A DNA stretch of 10,853 nt from Flavobacteriaceae bacterium (lineage in GTDB: Bacteria; Bacteroidota; Bacteroidia; Flavobacteriales; Flavobacteriaceae). The notes beneath the pieces are model-generated. The model ran no database searches. It was not told where the DNA came from and saw only the letters and a list, made by a program, of their open reading frames with translations. Location of the stretch: the NCBI GenBank assembly GCA_002690085.1, contig NZDM01000032.1:6106-16958 (forward strand), written 5' to 3'. The translations under genes were made by a program, and so were the position numbers. Below are positions 1-7,240 of the stretch, in pieces (the stretch's first letter is position 1; each line of letters begins with the position of its first letter).

Positions 1-998
1 AAAATACAAAGGGGAACCACATAAATGTAGCCCGAATTAAAATTAATGACAAGTGTGGTCAATAAAACCATCAACAAAATATTAAAAAATATAAAAGTTA
101 CCTTGGTGTTGTTTGAAAAAATTTCTGAGCGGTACTTTCTCAAGAACAACAACAACATCAGTAAGGCCAAGGCTACTAAAACAGTATAGGCTGATAAAAT
201 CCAAACATAATTGGCCTCTGTCCATACTTGCGATTCATATTCTGATTGCAGCGATTTTAAAACAGCCAATTTATCCCCTTGAACAACCTCACCCTTAGAA
301 ATGATTAAAGTCCCTTTTTCAACACGACCTCGCACCAATGCAATTCGATCAAGACGCTCATTTAAAGCGGATTTTGTTAATGCCTCGTTGTAAACTGTAT
401 TAGGGACAACAATATCAAAGAAAACAGTTTTAAAAATCGTTATGTATGACTCCGCTTCAGTTCCTAATAATTTTGAATCAATAAAGGCATTTAAATTGGT
501 TTGCGGGAAAAATTGATTGTAAGGGACGGCTTTAGTCTGAGTATTATCAATTAAAATCGAAATAATTTTATTTGGACTAAAATTGTATTCCTCAGGAAGG
601 ACACCAGCTTTGTAAAACCCATCTAAAATAGAAATGCTTGCATCAAACATTTTTAGTTTTAATGGGCCAGCCGGCATTTCAAAAAAACCTTTATCAAATG
701 CTATCTTATGATTTAATTTAACCTGATTTAAAAGCGCTGTATCTACTTCAAAAAAAACAGATGCTTCTTTTGAAATTAATATTTTTTCATTTTCAATCTC
801 CTCATTAGATTTTTTAATTGCAAAATCAAAAGGTGCGTATAAATTTTCAGATTGCCAAGGTTTTCCCTTTTCAAAACTGTATCTAAATGTGCCGCTTTTT
901 GGAAACAGGTAAACAATTAATACAGTGGTTATAACAAAAAGAAAAATCTTGTATATAAGGCTGTGATTTCTGTAAAATTTATTTAAAAATTGATTCAT
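1..998 (-). CDS. PgpH-like 7TM HD-domain phosphohydrolase, N-terminal part (partial, runs off left edge)
   Basis: Reading the minus strand from the ATG at 998-996 gives 332 uninterrupted codons to the window edge. Residues 1-15 are basic and cytoplasmic, 16-33 form a first membrane helix, and about 34-262 are a soluble, presumably extracytoplasmic domain. Its end carries a typical 7TMR-HD stretch: PNTVYNEALT (199-208), GRVEKGTLIISKGEVV (224-239), then a KSLQSEYES segment. Hydrophobic helices follow at about 265-287 and 300-319, with another starting near 323. This order (one helix, 7TM-HD extracellular domain, membrane bundle) is the N-terminal half of PgpH-type proteins, whose cytosolic HD domain hydrolyses cyclic di-AMP in Listeria. 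The bundle and HD motif are outside the window, so catalysis is inferred from family architecture. It is transcribed divergently from the thiolase gene. The start is the first Met before the first membrane helix; no clear ribosome binding site is visible. Confidence 0.88.
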   Translation of the reverse strand, partial: MNQFLNKFYRNHSLIYKIFLFVITTVLIVYLFPKSGTFRYSFEKGKPWQSENLYAPFDFAIKKSNEEIENEKILISKEASVFFEVDTALLNQVKLNHKIAFDKGFFEMPAGPLKLKMFDASISILDGFYKAGVLPEEYNFSPNKIISILIDNTQTKAVPYNQFFPQTNLNAFIDSKLLGTEAESYITIFKTVFFDIVVPNTVYNEALTKSALNERLDRIALVRGRVEKGTLIISKGEVVQGDKLAVLKSLQSEYESQVWTEANYVWILSAYTVLVALALLMLLLFLRKYRSEIFSNNTKVTFIFFNILLMVLLTTLVINFNSGYIYVVPLCI

Positions 999-1164
999 TA
1001 ATAATAATTAATTAACTGCAATATAAAATTAAAATAAAGTTCATAAAAAAGAGGACTCTCAAAAGTTCTAAAATTAGGGCATTTTGTTATAAAAAGCTAA
1101 AAATACCATCCCTTATATCCTAAAAATTAATTACATTAGATGTACTTAAATTAAATCTTTTACT
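999..1164. other. Divergent intergenic spacer between the PgpH-like gene and the thiolase gene
   Basis: This 166-base A/T-rich spacer must hold the promoters of both divergent genes. I found no convincing Bacteroidota promoter pair (TTG about 20 bases before TAnnTTTG) in either direction. The closest -7 match for the thiolase is TACATTAG at 1132-1139, which has one mismatch and no TTG at the right distance. No open reading frame, tRNA or stable hairpin is apparent. Confidence 0.5.
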
Positions 1165-2343
1165 ATGAATAAAGATGTTGTGATTGTTTCTGCAATCCGT
1201 ACCCCCATAGGAAGTTTTATGGGCGGCTTAACAAGTATTTCAGCTCCAAAACTAGGCGCTATAGCCATCAAAGGCGCCATAGACAAAATTAATTTGAACC
1301 CTAATAATGTCGACGCGGTCTTAATGGGTCACGTCGTACAAGCAGGTACAGGTCAAGCGCCTGCAAGACAAGCTGCTATTTTTGCTGGAATTCCAGAAAC
1401 AGTCCCTTGTACTACCATAAATAAAGTTTGTGCTTCAGGCATGAAGGCCATTCAGCAAGCGGCCCAAAGCATTGCCTTAGGTGATGCCAATATTATTGTT
1501 GCAGGAGGAATGGAAAATATGAGCTCTATTCCCCATTACTACAATGCCAGAGAGGCCAAAAAATTTGGCGCAGGAACCCTTGAAGACGGCATGCAAAAAG
1601 ATGGCCTTGTAGATGCTTACAGCGAACAGGCAATGGGCGTATACGCAGATGCCTGTGCTGTGGAATATGGATTTACAAGAGAAGATCAAGATGCTTTTGC
1701 CATCGAATCTTATAAACGCGCTAAAGAAGCCTGGAATCTGGGTAAATTTGACAGCGAAATCATCCCTGTCGAAGTACCCCAGCGAAGAGGTGCATCTATA
1801 ATTGTTTCTAAAGATGAAGAATATACCAACGTTAAACTTGAAAAAATACCAAGCCTAAGACCTGCATTTACAAAAGATGGCACGGTCACTGCAGCCAATG
1901 CTTCCACCATCAATGATGGGGCCGCAGTAGTGGTCATGATGAGCCTAGAAAAGGCCAATGCTCTAGGGCTTAAACCACTGGCTACGATAGTAAGTTACGC
2001 CGATGCCGCTAGAGAACCAGAGTGGTTTACAGTTGCACCAGCCGAAGCACTCCCAAAAGCGCTAAAAAAAGCCAATATACAAATTGATGATGTTGATTAT
2101 TTTGAATTAAATGAAGCATTTTCTGTGGTTGGATTGGCCAATATTAAAATTTTGGGACTTGATGCTGCAAAAGTAAATGTCAATGGCGGGGCTGTTTCTT
2201 TGGGACACCCCTTAGGCTGCTCAGGGGCACGAATTGTAGTCACTCTAATAAATGTTTTGGAACAAAATAATGGAACTCTTGGAGCTGCTGCCATATGTAA
2301 TGGTGGTGGTGGAGCTTCTGCACTCATTCTTAAACGAAATTAA
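1165..2343 (+). CDS. Acetyl-CoA C-acetyltransferase (thiolase II, ACAT1-like)
   Basis: This 392-residue protein has the usual length of a tetrameric thiolase. It condenses two acetyl-CoA to acetoacetyl-CoA or runs the reverse thiolysis, in the cytosol. All catalytic elements are present: nucleophile Cys89 in INKVCASGMKAI, NEAF at 316-319, His348 in GHPLGCSGAR (347-356) and the acid/base Cys378 in CNGGGGASA near the C-terminus. The NEAFSVVGLANIKIL and VNGGAVSLGHP stretches resemble mitochondrial ACAT1 more than PhaA-type enzymes (NEAFAAQ). ACAT1 also cleaves 2-methylacetoacetyl-CoA in isoleucine breakdown, so a role in branched-chain amino-acid or fatty-acid oxidation is as plausible as biosynthesis; the sequence alone cannot decide. 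The ATG fits the family N-terminus (VVIVSAIRTPIG). The next gene starts 7 bases after the stop, suggesting one transcript. Confidence 0.95.
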   Translation: MNKDVVIVSAIRTPIGSFMGGLTSISAPKLGAIAIKGAIDKINLNPNNVDAVLMGHVVQAGTGQAPARQAAIFAGIPETVPCTTINKVCASGMKAIQQAAQSIALGDANIIVAGGMENMSSIPHYYNAREAKKFGAGTLEDGMQKDGLVDAYSEQAMGVYADACAVEYGFTREDQDAFAIESYKRAKEAWNLGKFDSEIIPVEVPQRRGASIIVSKDEEYTNVKLEKIPSLRPAFTKDGTVTAANASTINDGAAVVVMMSLEKANALGLKPLATIVSYADAAREPEWFTVAPAEALPKALKKANIQIDDVDYFELNEAFSVVGLANIKILGLDAAKVNVNGGAVSLGHPLGCSGARIVVTLINVLEQNNGTLGAAAICNGGGGASALILKRN

Positions 2344-2350
2344 ATAAGGA

Positions 2351-3097
2351 ATGCAATACGGGCTATGCAACCATAGCATTGTGGGATTAAGACAGGAACC
2401 TTCGGATAGAAGCGAATTGACATCTCAGCTGCTGTACGGCGAATGCTTCAAAGTTTTAGAGCATCGCAAAAAATGGAGCAAGATTCGACTAAGTTTTGAT
2501 AAATACGAAGGTTGGATTGACAACAAACAGTTTCAATGGATTGAAAAATCTGATTATTCCCGTTTAAATTCTCAAGATGAAATATTTTGTGCAGATTTAG
2601 TAAATTTAATTACGGACGCAAATAAACAACTGCAACCTATTGTTTTGGGCAGTATTTTAAATGCTACTGCCTTACTTAATCACCACTTTGAATGTGAAAA
2701 ATTGGTTGGGAAAAAAAATAAAGAGCAACTTATTGAAACCGCCCTAATGTACTTAAACGCTCCCTATCTTTGGGGTGGCAAAACCCCTTTTGGCATCGAT
2801 TGTTCTGGATTTACACAAATGGTATACCGACTCAATGGATTCAAACTCATGCGAGATGCTTCTGAGCAAGCGACACAAGGAGATGACTTAAGTTTTATTG
2901 AAGAAAGTAGCCCAGGTGACCTCGCCTTTTTTGATAATAAAGAAGGGGCTATCACACATGTAGGCATCATCATGGAAAACAACCATATCATTCATGCCCA
3001 TGGCAAAGTCCGCATCGACCGATTGGACCAAACTGGTATTTACAATGTGGATCTTCACACCCATTCCCATAAACTTCGAGTGATTAAAAGAATATAA
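2351..3097 (+). CDS. SH3b-NlpC/P60 cysteine peptidase, leaderless (YkfC-like)
   Basis: This 248-residue protein has an N-terminal bacterial SH3-like domain (about 3-64, with LRQEPSDRSE and YEGWIDNKQ) and a C-terminal NlpC/P60 domain (about 124-247). The catalytic residues are visible: Cys151 in GIDCSGF, His203 in THVGI and the third polar residue His215 in IIHAHGKVRID. Family members cleave peptidoglycan stem peptides at the gamma-D-Glu to diamino-acid bond; YkfC, with SH3b domains plus NlpC, acts on free murein peptides. There is no signal peptide or lipobox, so a cytosolic role in murein-peptide recycling or degradation is the best inference. The start follows the thiolase stop by 7 bases; AAGGA at 2346-2350 abuts the ATG and is too close for a standard Shine-Dalgarno. 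The sequence begins MQYG directly before the SH3b strand, and no in-frame Met sits usefully downstream, which supports this start. Confidence 0.9.
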   Translation: MQYGLCNHSIVGLRQEPSDRSELTSQLLYGECFKVLEHRKKWSKIRLSFDKYEGWIDNKQFQWIEKSDYSRLNSQDEIFCADLVNLITDANKQLQPIVLGSILNATALLNHHFECEKLVGKKNKEQLIETALMYLNAPYLWGGKTPFGIDCSGFTQMVYRLNGFKLMRDASEQATQGDDLSFIEESSPGDLAFFDNKEGAITHVGIIMENNHIIHAHGKVRIDRLDQTGIYNVDLHTHSHKLRVIKRI

Positions 3098-3134
3098 AAT
3101 AGCAAATACGCTGAATCTTGAAGTGTTTTAAAAC

Positions 3135-3159
3135 AAAAAAACCATACATTGTATGGCTT
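3135..3159 (-). terminator. Rho-independent terminator of the gyrA-TPR unit
   Basis: CCATAC at 3142-3147 and GTATGG at 3151-3156 form a perfect 6-bp stem around a 3-base loop. Read on the minus strand the stem extends by one G-U and two A-U pairs and is followed by seven T (the A run at 3135-3141). On the plus strand the extension meets an A-C mismatch and no T run follows, so the element acts mainly for minus-strand transcripts. It lies about 20 bases past the stop of the TPR gene, the expected place. No separate terminator is visible for the convergent NlpC/P60 gene. Confidence 0.8.
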
Positions 3160-3178
3160 CTCTGTAAAAATCTAAATG

Positions 3179-4429
3179 TTATTTTTTCAAGCTATTGGCT
3201 AAGTCTCTATATTCTTTAGCTTTGGCATCATCGCCAGTAGCAGAATATATATTAGAAAGTGTTCTAGCAGCTTGAAAGTTGTTAGAGTCTATGTCAATCG
3301 CTTGTTCTAAATATGGAATCGCTTCAAAATAAAGTTCCTTTCTTTCCAATCTTAGTTCATCATAACGACGGTCATCGGCAGCAGAGGTACCCAAATTATT
3401 CATCTCGTCAATAATGGATTCCTCTTGTCCTAAAATCAAAGCGGCTAAATTGATATAAGCATTAATATATTTTGGGTTTAATTCAATAGCACGGGTGTAA
3501 TATTTTTTGGCATTTTCTACATCATTGGCCTCCGCCGCAATTACACCTAAATTGTATTGTAGTTCTGGATTTTCAGAATCCAACTCAGTCGCATATTCTA
3601 ATAAACTTTTAAATTTATCAATGTTCCCCATGGTATAATGCACATTGGCCTCAGTCAAGATGAGGTTTAGATCGTCTGGGTTTTCGGCTCTTGCTTCAAG
3701 CATGGCCCCCAAAGCCTTTTCAGTATCCCCCATTTGGTTGTAAATTAAAGCCATATTTTTAATGATTTCTGGGTATCTAGACTTAGATTTTTTTTCAGTT
3801 GGATTGGAATGTGTTTTTGCCTGAACGGAAGCATCTCGCAATAACTTATTATCAAAAGCTTCTTCCATATTTGTGATTATATTTAATGCAAAATACTGCT
3901 TTTCAATGCCTGTAAAATTTAAAGATTTTAACTCTTTATACATGGTCAATGATTTGTCATATTCTTTAGCATTTACAGATGATGAAGCGGCATAATATAA
4001 ATATATTGTGTCTTTTTTAGAGATGCGGTAGGCATTAGAAAAACAATCTGATGCGGAGGAGTAATCATTTTTTTCAACAAAATCACTACCCTTGTTTACC
4101 AAATGATTAATGAGGTTCAAAAGATGCTTTTCTTTGGACTGAGCATTGTTGGAATTAGAAACCTTTTCAAATGCTTCTATGGCCATTACAGTATCCTCTA
4201 GATTTGCAGCACCTCCATTAAAATAAAGCTTACTTTTTAAAAGATGAAATTCACTTTTTTGTTTGTCATCCATGGATTCTAATAATGCCTCTGCAGCATT
4301 TAAAGCCATTGTTGCTTTTTCAAAATTTCCTTTGTCAAGCGCTTTTCCTGCGTTTCGTAATTCTTTTTTTTGAGCGGAAATAGATCCAACAAACATCATT
4401 ACAAATCCTAAAATTAGATATTTTTTCAT
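3179..4429 (-). CDS. Exported tetratricopeptide-repeat protein downstream of gyrA
   Basis: This 416-residue protein begins with a classic signal peptide: MKK, a hydrophobic core (about 4-16) and SISA before Gln20. No Cys follows, so it is a signal-peptidase-I substrate and not a lipoprotein, and it should be periplasmic. The rest is largely helical TPR repeats: about 106-139, 140-170, 222-253 (IYNQMGDTEKALGAM), 254-286, 288-321 (YNLGVIAAEANDVENAKKYY), a repeat whose two helices (about 322-334 and 366-382) are split by an insert at 335-365 rich in charged residues, and 384-414. TPR arrays are protein-binding scaffolds; no catalytic domain is seen and the partner is unknown. The start lies 17 bases past the gyrA stop on the same strand and a terminator follows, so it is probably cotranscribed with gyrA. 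Specific function: not recognised. Confidence 0.87.
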   Translation of the reverse strand: MKKYLILGFVMMFVGSISAQKKELRNAGKALDKGNFEKATMALNAAEALLESMDDKQKSEFHLLKSKLYFNGGAANLEDTVMAIEAFEKVSNSNNAQSKEKHLLNLINHLVNKGSDFVEKNDYSSASDCFSNAYRISKKDTIYLYYAASSSVNAKEYDKSLTMYKELKSLNFTGIEKQYFALNIITNMEEAFDNKLLRDASVQAKTHSNPTEKKSKSRYPEIIKNMALIYNQMGDTEKALGAMLEARAENPDDLNLILTEANVHYTMGNIDKFKSLLEYATELDSENPELQYNLGVIAAEANDVENAKKYYTRAIELNPKYINAYINLAALILGQEESIIDEMNNLGTSAADDRRYDELRLERKELYFEAIPYLEQAIDIDSNNFQAARTLSNIYSATGDDAKAKEYRDLANSLKK

Positions 4430-4446
4430 AGTTTTTTGTGATTTTA

Positions 4447-6993
4447 TTAATCCTCAGTTTGTGTGTTTTCGGGGCTATTTTCAGATGTATTTTCATCTTG
4501 GGATTGAACTTCTGCCCCCTCAGCTTCAGCAGCGTTTTCATCGATTTCTTCTTCCTCATCTTTCATCACTTTGGCAACCGCAGCAATGGAATCACTGCCT
4601 TTTAAATTGATCAGCTTAACACCCTGTGTAGCGCGTCCCATGACTCTAAGATCTTCAACGGCCATTCTTATAGCGATACCAGATTTATTGATGATCATTA
4701 AATCATCTTCATCAGTTACATTTTTAATAGAAACCAAATGACCTGTTTTATCCGTTATTGAAATGGTTTTAACCCCTTTTCCACCTCTATTGGTGATACG
4801 GTAGTCTTCCAGGCTTGAGCGTTTGCCATAACCATTTTCAGAAACCACTAAAATATTACTCTCCATATCATTGACAGAAATCATGCCAATAACTGCATCC
4901 TCATGATGCGCCAGCGTAATTCCACGAACACCTGAAGCACCACGGCCCATAGGACGTGTTTTGGCTTCCTCAAATCGGATGGCTTTTCCAGATTTTAATG
5001 CCAACATCACTTGGCTCTCTCCAGTAGTCAGTTTAGCTTCTAATAATTCATCGCCTTCACGAATGGTAATCGCATTAATTCCATTGGTTCGGGGTCTAGA
5101 ATATTGCTCTAAAGATGTTTTCTTAACCTGTCCTTTTTTAGTGGCCATGATGACATAATGCGCATTGATGTAGTCTTCATCTTTTAGGTTTTGTGTACAA
5201 ATGAATGCTTTTACCTTATCGTCTTGTTCTATGTTGATTAAATTTTGAATGGCGCGGCCCTTAGAGGTTTTACTACCTTCAGGAATTTCGTAAACTCGCA
5301 TCCAAAAACATTTTCCTTTTTGAGTGAAGAATAACATGTATTGGTGATTTGTTCCCACAAATAAATGTTCTAAAAAGTCTTCATTTCTAGTGGTGGATGC
5401 TTTTTGACCGACCCCACCTCTATTTTGAGTTCGGTATTCCGTCAAAGAGGTTCTTTTGATATAGCCTGCATGAGAAATCGTAATCACGACTTGTTCATTT
5501 GGAATCATATCTTCGATAGACAAATCGCCTCCAGCATATTCAATTACAGAACGGCGTTCATCCCCGTATTTATCCTTTACCACCAGCAATTCATCTTTAA
5601 TAATTTGCATGCGACGGTCTTTTTTATCAAGAATGTCCTTGAGATCTTCAATGGTTTCCATCAAAGCTTCGTACTCAGATCGTAATTTATCCTGCTCTAA
5701 TCCTGTCAACTGACGCAAACGCATTTCAACAATGGCTTTGGCTTGGATGTCACTAAGTTCAAAACGCTTGATTAGATTTTCACGGGCCTCGTCTGGATTA
5801 GAAGAGGCTCGAATGATTTTAATGACTTCGTCAATATTGTCAGAAGCGATAATAAGACCTTCTAAAATGTGAGCGCGTTCTTCGGCTTTGCGCAGTTCAT
5901 ATTTTGTCCTACGAACAACCACTTCATGACGGTGCTCCACAAAATGATGAATCATATCTTTAAGATTCAGCATTTCTGGACGCCCATTGACAAGGGCGAT
6001 GTTGTTTACACTGAATGATGACTGCAAGGCTGTGTATTTAAAAAGCTTATTTAGAACGATGTTCGGAATTGCATCTCTCTTCAAAACGTATACAATACGC
6101 ATTCCGTTGCGATCAGATTCATCACGAATGGTTGAAATTCCCTCTAGTTTTTTATCATTGACAAGATCCGCTGTTTTTTTAATCATGTCTGCTTTATTGA
6201 CTTGATAAGGGATTTCACTAACAATGATGCACTCTCGACCATTAACTTCTTCTATATTGGCTTTGGCCCGCATGACGATGCGACCACGGCCCGTTTCAAA
6301 AGCTTCTTTGACACCATCGTAGCCATATATGATGCCTCCTGTTGGAAAATCAGGGGCCTTGACATGTTGCATAAGCGCATCAATTTCAATGGAATTATCA
6401 TCTATATAAGCTGTAATACCATCAACGACTTCCGAAAGATTATGCGGGGGCATATTGGTTGCCATCCCAACAGCGATACCAGAAGCACCATTGACCAACA
6501 GGCCGGGAATGCGCGTGGGTAAAACAGTAGGTTCTTTGAGGGTATCGTCAAAATTTAATTTATGATCAACGGTTTCTTTATCAATATCGGCCAACATGTC
6601 TTCTGATATCTTTCGCATGCGTGCCTCTGTGTAACGCATCGCAGCGGGACTGTCTCCATCAATGGAGCCAAAATTTCCTTGTCCATCAACCAACATATAA
6701 CGCAGACTCCATTCTTGTGCCATGCGCACCATGGTATCATAAACGGATGTATCTCCATGGGGGTGATATTTCCCGAGAACTTCCCCAACAATTCTTGCCG
6801 ATTTTTTGTGTGCCGTATTGGATTTTACACCTAATTCATGCATGCCATATAACACCCGGCGGTGAACGGGTTTTAACCCGTCTCGAACGTCTGGCAGAGC
6901 CCTGGAAACAATCACAGACATCGAATAGTCGATGTATGCTGATTTCATTTCATCCTCTATATTAATTGGGATTAACTTTTCTCCTTCAATCAT
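4447..6993 (-). CDS. gyrA: DNA gyrase subunit A
   Basis: GyrA is the breakage-reunion subunit of the A2B2 type II topoisomerase that introduces negative supercoils using ATP hydrolysed by GyrB. The protein is full length at 848 residues. The winged-helix core carries the DNA-linking Tyr121 in AMRYTEARM, and KYHPHGDTSVYD at 75-86 is the quinolone-contact helix, with Thr82 and Asp86 aligning to Ser83 and Asp87 of E. coli. A coiled-coil segment spans about 360-480. The C-terminal beta-pinwheel (about 490-810) shows six box-like turns at about 523, 574, 634, 683, 734 and 785. The first, QNRGGVG (523-529), is the GyrA box that separates gyrase from ParC, so gyrA is preferred over parC. The tail (811-848) is very rich in Asp and Glu. 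The ATG at 6993-6991 gives MIEGEKLIPINIEDE, a typical Bacteroidota start. It is divergent from clpC. Confidence 0.98.
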   Translation of the reverse strand: MIEGEKLIPINIEDEMKSAYIDYSMSVIVSRALPDVRDGLKPVHRRVLYGMHELGVKSNTAHKKSARIVGEVLGKYHPHGDTSVYDTMVRMAQEWSLRYMLVDGQGNFGSIDGDSPAAMRYTEARMRKISEDMLADIDKETVDHKLNFDDTLKEPTVLPTRIPGLLVNGASGIAVGMATNMPPHNLSEVVDGITAYIDDNSIEIDALMQHVKAPDFPTGGIIYGYDGVKEAFETGRGRIVMRAKANIEEVNGRECIIVSEIPYQVNKADMIKKTADLVNDKKLEGISTIRDESDRNGMRIVYVLKRDAIPNIVLNKLFKYTALQSSFSVNNIALVNGRPEMLNLKDMIHHFVEHRHEVVVRRTKYELRKAEERAHILEGLIIASDNIDEVIKIIRASSNPDEARENLIKRFELSDIQAKAIVEMRLRQLTGLEQDKLRSEYEALMETIEDLKDILDKKDRRMQIIKDELLVVKDKYGDERRSVIEYAGGDLSIEDMIPNEQVVITISHAGYIKRTSLTEYRTQNRGGVGQKASTTRNEDFLEHLFVGTNHQYMLFFTQKGKCFWMRVYEIPEGSKTSKGRAIQNLINIEQDDKVKAFICTQNLKDEDYINAHYVIMATKKGQVKKTSLEQYSRPRTNGINAITIREGDELLEAKLTTGESQVMLALKSGKAIRFEEAKTRPMGRGASGVRGITLAHHEDAVIGMISVNDMESNILVVSENGYGKRSSLEDYRITNRGGKGVKTISITDKTGHLVSIKNVTDEDDLMIINKSGIAIRMAVEDLRVMGRATQGVKLINLKGSDSIAAVAKVMKDEEEEIDENAAEAEGAEVQSQDENTSENSPENTQTED

Positions 6994-7240
6994 AAATAAT
7001 TTTATTGCAATTTTTACCTATTAGCTAATATAAAACTTTCCCCTATTTTAACACTTAAAAAACTCTCTTTTTTTGGACTATTTTATCAACAATTTTAAGG
7101 CGTTATGATTTGATAAATTAACCCTAAAATATTTTGATTTTTAATTGTTTTTACTATGGTTATTCCAAATATTTATTTTTTAAGATTTTGTTTTGAATAA
7201 TCCCCTATAAAATTTGTATTTTTATCCAAAATATATTTAG
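6994..7240. other. Divergent gyrA-clpC intergenic region
   Basis: These 247 A/T-rich bases separate the gyrA and clpC starts and must contain both promoters. They hold a perfect 12-bp palindrome, TATTAGCTAATA (7019-7030), 25 bases before the gyrA ATG, and an 8-bp inverted repeat TTTATCAA/TTGATAAA (7082-7089 and 7110-7117). AAAATATTTT (7126-7135) is also palindromic, but A/T-only. No CtsR-type heptad repeat (GGTCAAA) or CIRCE element, which control clpC or chaperone genes in Firmicutes, is present. No small open reading frame or RNA gene is supported. Confidence 0.55.
7193..7224 (+). promoter_or_regulatory. Candidate clpC promoter (Bacteroidota type)
   Basis: TTG at 7193-7195 is followed after 21 bases by TATTTTTA at 7217-7224, which matches the flavobacterial -7 box TAnnTTTG at all but the last position. 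The spacing is within the range described for this class. Transcription would begin near 7230, leaving a leader of only about 10 bases before the ATG at 7241, which is short. The surrounding DNA is so A/T-rich that a near match by chance is quite possible. Confidence 0.3.

Noticed and set aside
113..298. Plus-strand 61-codon frame near the left end
   Set aside because: It lies antisense to the strongly family-like PgpH frame and its product has no recognisable domain or codon pattern.
1132..1139. TACATTAG as a thiolase -7 promoter box
   Set aside because: One mismatch to TAnnTTTG and no TTG 17-23 bases upstream; too weak to annotate in A/T-rich DNA.
3125..3134. GTTTTAAAAC palindrome next to the terminator
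   Set aside because: It is mostly A/T and merges with the T-rich tail of the terminator, so no separate role is needed.
4335..4559. Minus-strand 74-codon frame bridging the gyrA and TPR genes
   Set aside because: It overlaps the gyrA acidic tail and the TPR signal peptide in another frame; its highly basic product is explained by reading those codons out of frame.
5404..5685. Plus-strand 93-codon frame opposite gyrA
   Set aside because: It is an antisense shadow of the conserved gyrA coiled-coil and first blade, with no start signal or family resemblance.
6202..6965. Two plus-strand frames of 106 and 114 codons (6202-6522, 6621-6965) opposite gyrA
   Set aside because: Both sit wholly antisense to the conserved gyrA core, with Cys/His-rich, random-looking products typical of shadow frames.
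4447..6993. Possible assignment as topoisomerase IV subunit A (parC)
   Set aside because: The six-blade C-terminal domain with a recognisable GyrA box in blade 1 and the 848-residue length fit GyrA better.
7019..7033. TATATTAG (minus strand) as the gyrA -7 box
   Set aside because: One mismatch and no TTG at the proper distance upstream, so it is mentioned only with the palindrome.
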